NCBI GenBank assembly: GCA_016839875.1
Contig: JAEOTK010000085.1
Location: 1-16,461, forward strand
Direction of reading: 5' to 3'
Origin: Candidatus Heimdallarchaeota archaeon
Lineage (GTDB): Archaea > Asgardarchaeota > Heimdallarchaeia > Heimdallarchaeales > Heimdallarchaeaceae
Length of the DNA: 16,461 nt
A model generated the notes under the pieces. It saw nothing but the letters and a program-made list of their open reading frames with translations. It did no database searches and was not told where the DNA came from. This document shows positions 6,731-14,400 of the stretch, piece by piece. The translations under genes were made by a program, and so were the position numbers. Positions within the stretch are counted from its first letter, which is position 1; each line of letters begins with the position of its first letter.

Positions 6731-7663
6731 ATGAAAGGCTGCACTTATCCTGATTGTAAGGAAGAAGAAGAATCTCTTCCTTTCAAATGTAAACTATGTG
6801 AACAATATTACTGTGGTAAACATAGATTACCAGAGCAGCACGATTGTCCAAGAATTTCTATATATCAATCTGAGGAGTATAAAAAGGCAAAAGCAGCTCC
6901 ATTCAAACCTAAAGTGGAAATTGATGAAAAGAAGCGTAAGAAAGAAGATCGCAAGAAGTACCATACACCTCAAGATATTGAACAGAAATCTATACAACTT
7001 GAATCACAAGATAGATTTCTAACTCGTTCTTCTCTATTCAGTATCTTTGCTTTTAGAAAGAATGTCTATAATGTTCTTTTTGCTACTTTTTACATTAGTA
7101 TAATTGTAACTCTAAACTCTATGGTCGATTTGACTTTATACTCAAAAATACCTTTGTCAGTTGAATTCCTATGGACCTTATTAACAATCTTTGTTAGCAT
7201 CATAATTATCTATGGAGGTCATCTTGTACTACAGAATTACTTTGCAAAAGTACAGAACATTCGAAGTGGGAATGTAATCTGGAAACAAGGTCTATTAATT
7301 GGTCTTTTTGGTATCATAGCACCCATTATGTTAATTCCAAGTTACTTAGTTTTCAGAGATGTGGAATCAGATTCAAAGCAAAAAGGAATCACTGCATTAA
7401 GTGGAATTGTATGGATTCTATTTTGGCAAGTATTCATTATATTTGCATTAGTGTTCCAATTTTATCCACCTTATGTCTTATTCGGTCTATCTATTATTCC
7501 ATTCTTTATGCTATTTTTTGTTATGTTTTCACTTATTCCATTTGGTATAAGTAATGGAAAATACATTTCTATGTGGAATAGGAAATTAGTATGGGGTTTG
7601 TTAGCTATAACAGTTGCAATTTTCATAACTTATCTAGTTCTATTCAGAGGTTCAGTTTTGTAG
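6731..7663 (+). CDS. AN1 zinc-finger membrane protein, likely inactive site-2-protease (M50) homologue
   Basis: The 310-residue protein opens with a complete AN1-type zinc finger. Its ligands are C4, C9, C20, C23, C28, H31, H37 and C39, spaced C-x4-C-x10-C-x2-C-x4-C-x2-H-x5-H-x-C. A charged Lys/Glu linker (50-95) leads to about six hydrophobic segments from 112 to 305. The membrane part follows the outline of archaeal AN1-linked M50 proteases. A helix ends in a HExxH-like position, then a conserved spacing leads to a W-x-x-GLL helix (W184), a short loop and an alanine/glycine-containing helix. The last but one segment has the form LIPxxxxxGKYISxWN. The active-site residues are changed: HExxH reads H164-LVL-Q168, and the Asp of LDG reads N275 in SNG. 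A role as a pseudoprotease or membrane adaptor is inference; the AN1 call is certain. AAAGGT before the ATG is a weak ribosome site. Confidence 0.85.
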   Translation: MKGCTYPDCKEEEESLPFKCKLCEQYYCGKHRLPEQHDCPRISIYQSEEYKKAKAAPFKPKVEIDEKKRKKEDRKKYHTPQDIEQKSIQLESQDRFLTRSSLFSIFAFRKNVYNVLFATFYISIIVTLNSMVDLTLYSKIPLSVEFLWTLLTIFVSIIIIYGGHLVLQNYFAKVQNIRSGNVIWKQGLLIGLFGIIAPIMLIPSYLVFRDVESDSKQKGITALSGIVWILFWQVFIIFALVFQFYPPYVLFGLSIIPFFMLFFVMFSLIPFGISNGKYISMWNRKLVWGLLAITVAIFITYLVLFRGSVL

Positions 7664-7723
7664 AATTTTGTTCTGCATTTTTAAACGAAAATACACAATA
7701 TATAATGAAAAAGGTGGAAAACT

Positions 7724-7771
7724 CTTCTAATCTTACTACGCTTGAATTAGAAGTAATTTAAACTTTAAAGT
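7724..7771. repeat. Inverted repeat and palindrome upstream of the permease gene
   Basis: CTTCTAAT (7724-7731) and ATTAGAAG (7746-7753) are perfect inverted copies with a 14-nt spacer. Nine bp further on lies a perfect 10-bp palindrome, ACTTTAAAGT (7762-7771). Both sit upstream of the TATA-like box at 7793-7802 in the 174-bp gap before the permease gene, where a regulator could bind. The rest of the gap holds only A/T-rich sequence and an 18-codon ATG frame that I do not call. Confidence 0.4.
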
Positions 7772-7792
7772 AATTCCACGAATAACCTAAAA

Positions 7793-7832
7793 TATTATAA
7801 ATTCACATCTGAAAATTGGTCATTCAAGGGGA
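7793..7832 (+). promoter_or_regulatory. Promoter and ribosome site fixing the TTG start of the permease
   Basis: TATTATAAAT (7793-7802) is a good archaeal TATA box about 40 nt before the TTG at 7838. AAGGGGA (7826-7832) sits 5 nt before that TTG and resembles a purine-rich ribosome site, so translation from a short leader is expected. This supports the non-ATG start: the first in-frame ATG downstream is residue 119, inside the membrane domain. Confidence 0.55.
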
Positions 7833-7837
7833 TTCTC

Positions 7838-9124
7838 TTGGCTAAGGACAAAGAAAATAATGAGGAAAGTACCCTCGTTGTTGAACTATCAAAAGAGTTG
7901 GGGCTCAAAGAAGCACTAGGAATAGCTGTAGGTGCCCTTATCGGAGGAGGAGTTTTTAGTGTTCTTGGTCTTGTAATCTATGATGCTGGTCCCGCAGCGT
8001 TTATTGCATTTATCTTAGCAGGTGTTGTTAGTTCCTTTACAGCTTATAGCTATGTTCATCTTGCATTGAAATATCCTAGAGCTGGAGGAGCTTTTATTTA
8101 TGCTAGAGAAGCTTTCAAATCAAAGTGGTTTTCTGGTGGTTTAGGAATTGTTTTGTGGTTCGGGTATAGCTTCTCAGTTAGTCTGTATGCAATGACCTTT
8201 GGTTTCTATTTAGGTGAAGTTATTCCTGGGGGAGAGAATATTCTTGTAAATCTTCCAATGTATCAGGTTCCAATTGATACAATGATCTACCAAATTCTCA
8301 GTGTTTGTTTGTTTATTGGTATAAACTTGATTGGAGTCAAAGAATCTAGTAGAACTCAAAATATCCTAGTTTTTGTTAAAGTGGCAATATTGTTACTTTA
8401 CGTAATAGTAGGTATTTTTGCTATCAAAGGTTCGAATTTTACCAATCCAGGTTTTCTACCTAACGGAGTTTTACCTTTAATCTCGAGTTCAGTGCTAATC
8501 TTTGTTTCCATGGAAGGTTTTGAGATCCTTTCAAATTCTGTTGAGGAGATGAAAAATCCTCAAAAGGATTTACCAATGGGTATGTTTCTATCCATAATAA
8601 TAGTTCTATTTCTTTATGTTTCAGTGGCAATTGTAACAGTAGGTGTTCTAGGAATGCAACCTGAAAATTTAGGATTAGGATTTCCTAAACTAAATGAGAT
8701 GTCTGAAGTTATTCTAACTTACTCAGCTTCTATTTTCTTCAGAAATGCAGGAGGATGGATAATGGCAATAGCAGCTATAATCTCTGCTGCTTCTGCTATA
8801 AATGCCACATTACTTGGATCCTCTCGTTTATCTTACATGTTATCCTATGAGGGAGTTATTCCAAAAGCAATGGCAAAAATTAATGCAAAGACAAGAGTAC
8901 CAGCAAGAGCAATAACAATCTCAGGTGTAATCAGTTTGATATTCGTTTTTCTATTCAATTTGAAAGTTGTAGCTACTGCAGCAAGCATAATTTTCATGAT
9001 AATTTTTGGAGCTGTAAATGCATCAGCAATTAAATTGCTAGAAGGCAAGAAGAAAATCCCAAGTGCGATAGGTGTAGTTCTCATTGTTATTTACTGGGTA
9101 ATATGGATTACTACGTTCTTTTAA
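7838..9124 (+). CDS. APC-superfamily amino acid permease
   Basis: The 428 residues form a polytopic membrane protein with about 12 helices. It has the APC fold, which moves amino acids or related amines across the cytoplasmic membrane, usually with H+ or by exchange. The first helix carries the broken-helix substrate motif VGALIGGGVF (31-40), preceded by LGLKEALGIA. PRAGGAFIYAREAF (80-93) is the conserved loop after helix 2. SMEGFEILSNSVEEMKNP (224-241) corresponds to the helix 6 and E-x-x-NPxxDLP region of the family. The length matches prokaryotic members of 420-480 residues. Translation starts at a TTG, supported by an upstream purine-rich site; no earlier in-frame ATG is available. The substrate cannot be told from sequence. 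It is a separate unit: the next gene has its own promoter 50 bp downstream. Confidence 0.92.
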   Translation: MAKDKENNEESTLVVELSKELGLKEALGIAVGALIGGGVFSVLGLVIYDAGPAAFIAFILAGVVSSFTAYSYVHLALKYPRAGGAFIYAREAFKSKWFSGGLGIVLWFGYSFSVSLYAMTFGFYLGEVIPGGENILVNLPMYQVPIDTMIYQILSVCLFIGINLIGVKESSRTQNILVFVKVAILLLYVIVGIFAIKGSNFTNPGFLPNGVLPLISSSVLIFVSMEGFEILSNSVEEMKNPQKDLPMGMFLSIIIVLFLYVSVAIVTVGVLGMQPENLGLGFPKLNEMSEVILTYSASIFFRNAGGWIMAIAAIISAASAINATLLGSSRLSYMLSYEGVIPKAMAKINAKTRVPARAITISGVISLIFVFLFNLKVVATAASIIFMIIFGAVNASAIKLLEGKKKIPSAIGVVLIVIYWVIWITTFF

Positions 9125-9144
9125 GTGAAAAGTTAAACTACAAA

Positions 9145-9154
9145 TTTAAATATA
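9145..9154 (+). promoter_or_regulatory. TATA box of the DinB-like gene
   Basis: TTTAAATATA is centred about 24 nt upstream of the ATG at 9174, the textbook spacing for an archaeal leaderless transcript. A/C-rich sequence just upstream (CTACAAA) could serve as the TFB recognition element. Confidence 0.6.
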
Positions 9155-9173
9155 AAAAAGTAATCGGCCAATT

Positions 9174-9671
9174 ATGTTTACATTAACAGATTATTATGAA
9201 ATGATAGAGAAAGATAGAGCTCTATATTTCAAGCTATTCAAATTAGTTGATGAAGAAGTTTTCCACAAAAGCTATACAGAGGATACTTGGTCTGCTGAAC
9301 TAACCTTCAGACATTTACTTTCTACACTAAACTGGTTCAAAAATCTGATACCAAATGTCAAGTTTGAAGACACAAAATTAGGTTTCAAGTATGGAACTCT
9401 TCCTGAAGATACCGTTTCTCTAGAAGATCTTGAAGAAGATTTTGAAAGGATTTCAACAGCTGTGAAAAAGGGAATAGAAAAAATGACTCCAGAGGAACAT
9501 GAAGAAGAGCTTGATTCAGGCTTCGGACCAAGACCCAGAAGTAAAGCTATTGCAGGTCTCATCCATCATGAGAGCCAACATCTTGGACAAGTTACTTGGA
9601 TATTCAAAAGGATATCAGGTTGGACAGATCAAGATATTAGAGAAAAACTCTATGGAATTAAACCACAATAA
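9174..9671 (+). CDS. DinB/YfiT-like putative metal-dependent four-helix-bundle protein
   Basis: The 165-residue soluble protein matches the DinB-like superfamily, a four-helix bundle that usually binds one metal through three histidines. It includes thiol-dependent transferases and many uncharacterised proteins. The first ligand is probably H47 in FRHLLSTLNWF, and the other two are in HHESQHLGQ (131-139), giving H132-x3-H136. This tail, followed by a hydrophobic helix ending near Gly149, is typical of the family. The start ATG sits 24 nt after a strong TATA box. The next gene, a TIGR04076-type cysteine-rich protein, begins 15 bp after the stop, so the two are likely co-transcribed. No partner or substrate can be assigned. 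Family call is good, activity unknown. Confidence 0.82.
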   Translation: MFTLTDYYEMIEKDRALYFKLFKLVDEEVFHKSYTEDTWSAELTFRHLLSTLNWFKNLIPNVKFEDTKLGFKYGTLPEDTVSLEDLEEDFERISTAVKKGIEKMTPEEHEEELDSGFGPRPRSKAIAGLIHHESQHLGQVTWIFKRISGWTDQDIREKLYGIKPQ

Positions 9672-9686
9672 TAGAAGGAATTCATC

Positions 9687-9947
9687 ATGTCTCAAAAAGA
9701 AGTTGAAATCGAAATTGTAGAAATTCTTGAAGCAGGTACCTGTAATTATGGTCATAAAGTTGGAGACAAATTCAACTATCCCGAAGATAGAGGAAAAATT
9801 TGCGCTGCAGCTTTTCACTCCATCTATCCTTATGCTTTAGGTGTCAGGATAGGGGGATGTTTTCCCTGGGAAGAGAATAAAGATAGTATAACAGTATGTT
9901 GTCCTGACTATAAGAATCCTGTAGTCTTCAAAATAACAAGAAAATGA
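9687..9947 (+). CDS. Small cysteine-rich TIGR04076 family protein
   Basis: An 86-residue protein with the TIGR04076 family pattern: CNYGHKVGDKF (19-29), GKICAAAFHSIYPY (36-49), RIGGCFPWEE (54-63), and TVCCPDYKNPVVFKI (69-83). Cys19, Cys39, Cys58, Cys71 and Cys72, with His23 and His44, could bind a metal or form disulfides; Cys19, Cys39 and Cys71-72 lie at family-typical positions. No membrane segment or signal. The function of the family is not known to me. It lies 15 bp after the DinB-like gene and 57 bp before the EamA transporter, all on the plus strand, the first two probably as one transcript. The start ATG is unambiguous. Confidence 0.88.
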   Translation: MSQKEVEIEIVEILEAGTCNYGHKVGDKFNYPEDRGKICAAAFHSIYPYALGVRIGGCFPWEENKDSITVCCPDYKNPVVFKITRK

Positions 9948-9965
9948 TAATAATTCAACTATCCT

Positions 9966-9985
9966 TACCAAAATAGTAAAAAACT
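9966..9985 (+). promoter_or_regulatory. TATA-like box of the EamA transporter gene
   Basis: A/T-rich sequence around AAAATAGTAAAAAACT (about 9970-9985) is centred roughly 28 nt upstream of the ATG at 10005, consistent with a separate promoter and short leader. Confidence 0.35.
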
Positions 9986-10004
9986 TGCTTATCTACTTCT
10001 GACT

Positions 10005-10985
10005 ATGGCAGGAGAAGTCATAGCTGTTTTTGCTGTTCTTCTATTTTCTATATCAAATGCAATGATTAGAAAAGTTGAAACTATAGCTTCTCCAGTTCAA
10101 ATAAATGCAGTAAGAACATCAATAGGTGCAATAACCTTTGTTATTATAGCAGGAGCTATGCTCTTCCTTGATGAAGCTTTCACTCTTTCTAAAGAGATTT
10201 GGTTATATCTTTTGATCAGTGTTATATTCGCTCAAGTACTCGGTGACACATTATATCTCAAAGCTCAAGAACTATTGGGGACTACAAAAGCATTAGCGAT
10301 TTCAATGACTTTCCCGCTAATTACTTTTCTTTTCTCGGTAATTATTCTCAAGGATACAATTCATTATTTCTTCTATATATCAGCCGTTTTGATTATAGGA
10401 GGTGTACTCCTAATCGCAAAAAGTCAGGCTCAAGATTTAAGTGAAAAAGTCACTGTGAATAATGAGATGGAACAGAAAGTTGAAGTAGAACAAGGCAGAA
10501 TGAAAAAATTTTTCAGTTCAGTTTGGTTTTCTGTTTTGATTGGCCTATTAGCTTCTATTTCTTGGGCATTGGGCATAGTGTATACAAAGAAAGCTCTTGA
10601 TTTGATAAGTACTGCTTTAAATCAAGAAGCCGCAAGTAGCCTAATTGGAAATGCAGTTAGATTTCCCATTGCAGCTCTTATCTTAGTTCTTTTTGCCTGG
10701 AGATTACCTAAACCAGCTAAAGTGAAAGAATGGGATAGGAAATCTTGGATATGGCTGTTAATCGCTTCATTAATAGGAACATCAGCAGCAGCATTCCTAT
10801 ATGCAGAGGGGACAAGAGTTGCCGGAGCTCCACTAATGTCCTTAATTGCTGCAGCTAGTCCATTATTTGCTCTACCTTTCACTTGGTTTTTGAACAAAGA
10901 AAAAATAAACATAGTGGGCTTTCTTGGAGTGATTCTAACGATTGGAGGAGTTGTCTTAATCTTACTCAAGGACTTAATCATCTAA
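10005..10985 (+). CDS. EamA/DMT-superfamily transporter
   Basis: The 326-residue protein has ten predicted membrane helices in two inverted EamA repeats, about 1-137 and 170-326. They are separated by a charged cytoplasmic linker (SEKVTVNNEMEQKVEVEQGRMKK begins near 145). Family features are the start helix VIAVFAVLLFSISNA, the RTSIG segment of helix 2 and the LGDTLYLKAQEL loop. In the second half LLASISWALGIVYTKK and AAASPLFALPFTWFLNKEKI are matching repeat ends. DMT proteins of this size export or import metabolites such as amino acids or nucleotide precursors; the substrate is not readable here. The gene converges with the DsrE-like gene, with 13 bp between the stops. Confidence 0.92.
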   Translation: MAGEVIAVFAVLLFSISNAMIRKVETIASPVQINAVRTSIGAITFVIIAGAMLFLDEAFTLSKEIWLYLLISVIFAQVLGDTLYLKAQELLGTTKALAISMTFPLITFLFSVIILKDTIHYFFYISAVLIIGGVLLIAKSQAQDLSEKVTVNNEMEQKVEVEQGRMKKFFSSVWFSVLIGLLASISWALGIVYTKKALDLISTALNQEAASSLIGNAVRFPIAALILVLFAWRLPKPAKVKEWDRKSWIWLLIASLIGTSAAAFLYAEGTRVAGAPLMSLIAAASPLFALPFTWFLNKEKINIVGFLGVILTIGGVVLILLKDLII

Positions 10986-10998
10986 AGGCCTATGTATT

Positions 10999-11337
10999 TC
11001 AAACAGATATTATTTGATAATCTTGACTTATCCACTTTTCGAGAGGAGTATGACCAAATAGATCATCATGAATTGGTAAACCTTGTTCTTCAGCTATTTC
11101 AAGAGAACCCATAGATTTTGCACATACTTTACATACTGAAGTTATTAATTTCAGCTCTTTTATTTTTTCAAATTTGTCATTCTTATTTTCATAGTAATCT
11201 TTTATCAGTTTACACCCCTCACTCTCAAAGACTAAACCAACTTCGTGACCTTTATCATTTAGATCAATCAGGTTCATCAATATATGAGTAAAGATTCCTT
11301 TGTTTGCTGTCCAAACTACAAATAACATTTTTGTCAT
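10999..11337 (-). CDS. DsrE/F-like sulfur-carrier-fold protein
   Basis: The 112-residue protein reads as a DsrE/F-like alpha/beta fold. MLFVVWTA starts the first strand, EVGLVFESEGCKLI forms the second strand and helix, and ELKLITSVCKVCAKSM carries the CxxC pair Cys69-Cys72 at the position where DsrE-type proteins have their reactive cysteine. Cys42 is a further candidate. DsrE-like proteins carry sulfur or act as redox proteins in the cytosol. No dsrF, dsrH, TusA or tRNA-thiolation gene lies in the window, so it appears as a lone copy. GAGGT (11344-11348 on the minus strand) lies 6 nt before the ATG, one of the best ribosome sites here. It is 68 bp downstream of the large surface protein gene on the same strand. 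The T-rich gap suggests its own promoter or a terminator between the two. Confidence 0.75.
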   Translation of the reverse strand: MTKMLFVVWTANKGIFTHILMNLIDLNDKGHEVGLVFESEGCKLIKDYYENKNDKFEKIKELKLITSVCKVCAKSMGSLEIAEEQGLPIHDDLFGHTPLEKWISQDYQIISV

Positions 11338-11343
11338 CTGAAA

Positions 11344-11348
11344 ACCTC
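11344..11348 (-). promoter_or_regulatory. Shine-Dalgarno-like site of the DsrE-like gene
   Basis: The minus strand reads GAGGT at 11348-11344, 6 nt before the ATG at 11337. It matches the archaeal anti-Shine-Dalgarno complement and supports that start. Confidence 0.5.
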
Positions 11349-11405
11349 AGTCAAAACGGAATAAAATTGAAATAAAAATATTTACATGAGGTATTAATTC
11401 CAGCA

Positions 11406-14400
11406 CTAGGGGTTATCTGTTATATTTCTCTTTAGATATTCATTTTCCACCAAACTGAATAAAACGCTTAAAACCTCTTCCTTTTCGTATTGTTTCATTT
11501 GGTCTATTATCAAAGCTGCACTTGCTTTTCCTCTCTTTTCAAGAAACAGAACTATTTGTCTTGAAATAGAATCGAGTTCATCTATTTTTTCTAAACCTTT
11601 AGGTGCTAGTTCAACCGGATATAACAACCACAGATCAAGATCTTCAACAATCTTTTCCATTATATTACTATGATATTCTTTGAATATATCCATAGATCCT
11701 TGCCAATTAATTCCTTCATATCCAAAGATTACATCAAACCAAGTTACCAAGTTTTGTAATCCTTCTTCCAATTCGGGTACTAATTCTGCATCTGAAAACA
11801 GATAAGCAGTGTAAGCACCACTAGATCCAGTAGTTATAACGAAACCATAGTATTCAATTTTGCGTACCCCAGTTCTAGCTCCTACCATTTCTTGACCAAT
11901 GGTGGATATAGCTTGTAAAACACCTGAAATGATTGAAGGATCTATATTCACTCTTGTGTCGATATCGAACTCAAATACTGGAGAGCTAGTTTCGTGATGA
12001 ACTACTAATAATCTCTTTATCATGAAAACAGCTTGATACAATTCCCTGATTCTTGATTTCTGTACAATTTTTTGCTCTTTTCTGTTTGCTAATCTTGTTC
12101 TTACCAAAAAGAAGCTGACAGTAGCTAAAACAGCAACTATTGCAACTATGATTACAGCAATTAATGCTGGGGTTATTCCTCCATTTGTAGGAATAATTGG
12201 GACTTTAATGACGACTGATGATAATAGAAATTCCAATTGTGAGACATAACCATTTACTGATACATTGACGAACAGGTTTAAACTGGAGACTGTTGGTTCG
12301 AAAACACGAAGAACAATTGTATACAATCCTGATTCTTCGAAAACTGTTACTACTTCGGCTTCCTCTATATCAATAGATGCATGTATTGTTGCACCTGTAA
12401 TAAATGTTGAATGATTTGTATCCATTAGTCTAAATGATATTGAAGTTTGATTATTGTGAAATACTTCATTTGCTGTAGTATCTGGTTGAATTTCTATAAC
12501 AATTGGAGATATTTGAACAATGAAGCTTGCTTGTGTATTTGGAACACCATAATTTTCCAAATAATCTAATTTTGAAACAGAAATCTCTATTTCGTGAAAT
12601 CCTAAGTCAAATCCTGCATCACCAGTATTTAGGGAAACCTCAATAGTATCACTAATTATTGTTGTATCGAAGTGATCAGCTGATATCACGCTACCATTTC
12701 CATAAACATCAATACTATCAGGAAAGATTGGAACACTAGCATTTGATAAATCTAATAGTCTGAATCTTATTGGTACTGAATTTGTATAATTAATATGATA
12801 TGAATCACTTTCTATTTTTTCAATTTGGAAGAGATGGTAAATCTTGGTTGAAAAATCAATTGTATGATTTTCTAAGAAATGACCCTCTGCAGCTAGAGTA
12901 ATATCATAGTCAGCTGCAATTACATCGAGAGGGATTGTATATTCATAATAAGGATCTATATATGTCAAAGAATTACTGTCTTCCCAAGTAGTACTATAAG
13001 ATACTGAACCGCTTGTTATTGGAATTCCAATACCAGAGAAAAATGGATCACTGATGTTGTAATAATAGACTCTAACAGATATGTTCTCTCCATTAAGTCT
13101 TGATATTTGAGAGAAAGAGTCATTTGTCCATATATCACTTCCAGGATTTATTTCCCACTCATACTCAAAAGAAGTTGATTTCACAACTAAAATTCGCATT
13201 GAGAAGAATCCAACCTCTGTACCATTATTCCAGAAATAAGAAGCTGTCCAAAATCCTTCACTATCTGTTCCATATACTGAAGGATCAAATTTTGTATCTA
13301 CATTATATCTTCCTGCTCCTGATTGAGTGTTAAAAATCATGGTATAATTAGTTACATCATTGTAGGAGATGTTCACTGGTAAAGAAGTTTTTAGAGGGAT
13401 AATTTCTCCATTAGGATCAAATATCGAGAAATTTAGTTCCCCATCTAGTACATCTACAAGAGAACTATCTTTGATGTAAACACTTGATGATACAGTAGAT
13501 CCATTTTGTCCTTCTGCAAGACCTCCACTCGCTATCCAAGATCCTAGACTAAAACTTTCTGCATTAATTGACGTTGAGTAGAGATAATTCGGACTTCTTG
13601 TTGAAAATTTGATTTGTCCTTCAAAGTATTTGTTATTATCTAGAAGTTCATCTAAACTACATAAATATCCATCACCATTCCATGTTACTTGTGCTGGATC
13701 TGAGCCATTAATCAACATACTATAAGTTGTATCATCCCAATCTTTAGGGGTGAGTATTTTATGAATCCGTTGAATGTTGGAATAAGCAGATGTATCAACA
13801 TATGTTGTATTCCATAAAATCTCCCAATCAACAGAAAGATCAGAAAATGTTGAGTTTGAAGCTTGATAACTAGAAATTCCTTCAAATATGTAATTGAAAT
13901 TGTAACTATTATTAAATGAGATTTCTACCGAAACATTCGATACTAAATCATGAAGACCTGTTCCATTTATTGTCTGATCTAAATCATTTACTGCCACAGC
14001 ATTATCTGTTAAGCTTATTTGATCTGGATCATTGAATGTAAATGGTTGCTGACTTATATCTAAAGGTAAAATATATGGCATTAAAGTATAATCAACATTC
14101 GAAGAGCGATTAACCCATGTCATTGTTGAATTATCAAACGCATATGAATTCCCTGCAAAAGGACCTCCATTTTTGTATCCCCAAGCAAAATTTTCACCAG
14201 GAGATGTTGAATCAACTGTTGAAAGATTTGCTATCACAAAATACTTACCTTTCTCTAGAATGATATCTTCAAAATCATAAAATGTTAAAGTACCTGCAGC
14301 TTCTGATGGTACTGGAGTGCTGTTTGTATATGGATCATTTAAGTCATTAGAAAGAATAGCACTAGAATTAGTTATATCAGGAGGAAGACCTGAAGATTCA

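Noticed and set aside
7705..7761. An 18-codon ATG frame just after an ATATATAA box in the gap before the permease gene
   Set aside because: It is too short to judge, overlaps the inverted repeat, and has no clear ribosome site. Chance frames of this size are common in A/T-rich gaps.
13100..13333. A 77-codon plus-strand frame inside the large surface protein gene
   Set aside because: The minus-strand frame is continuous for 1196 codons with signal, sequons and membrane helix; the plus frame is antisense noise.
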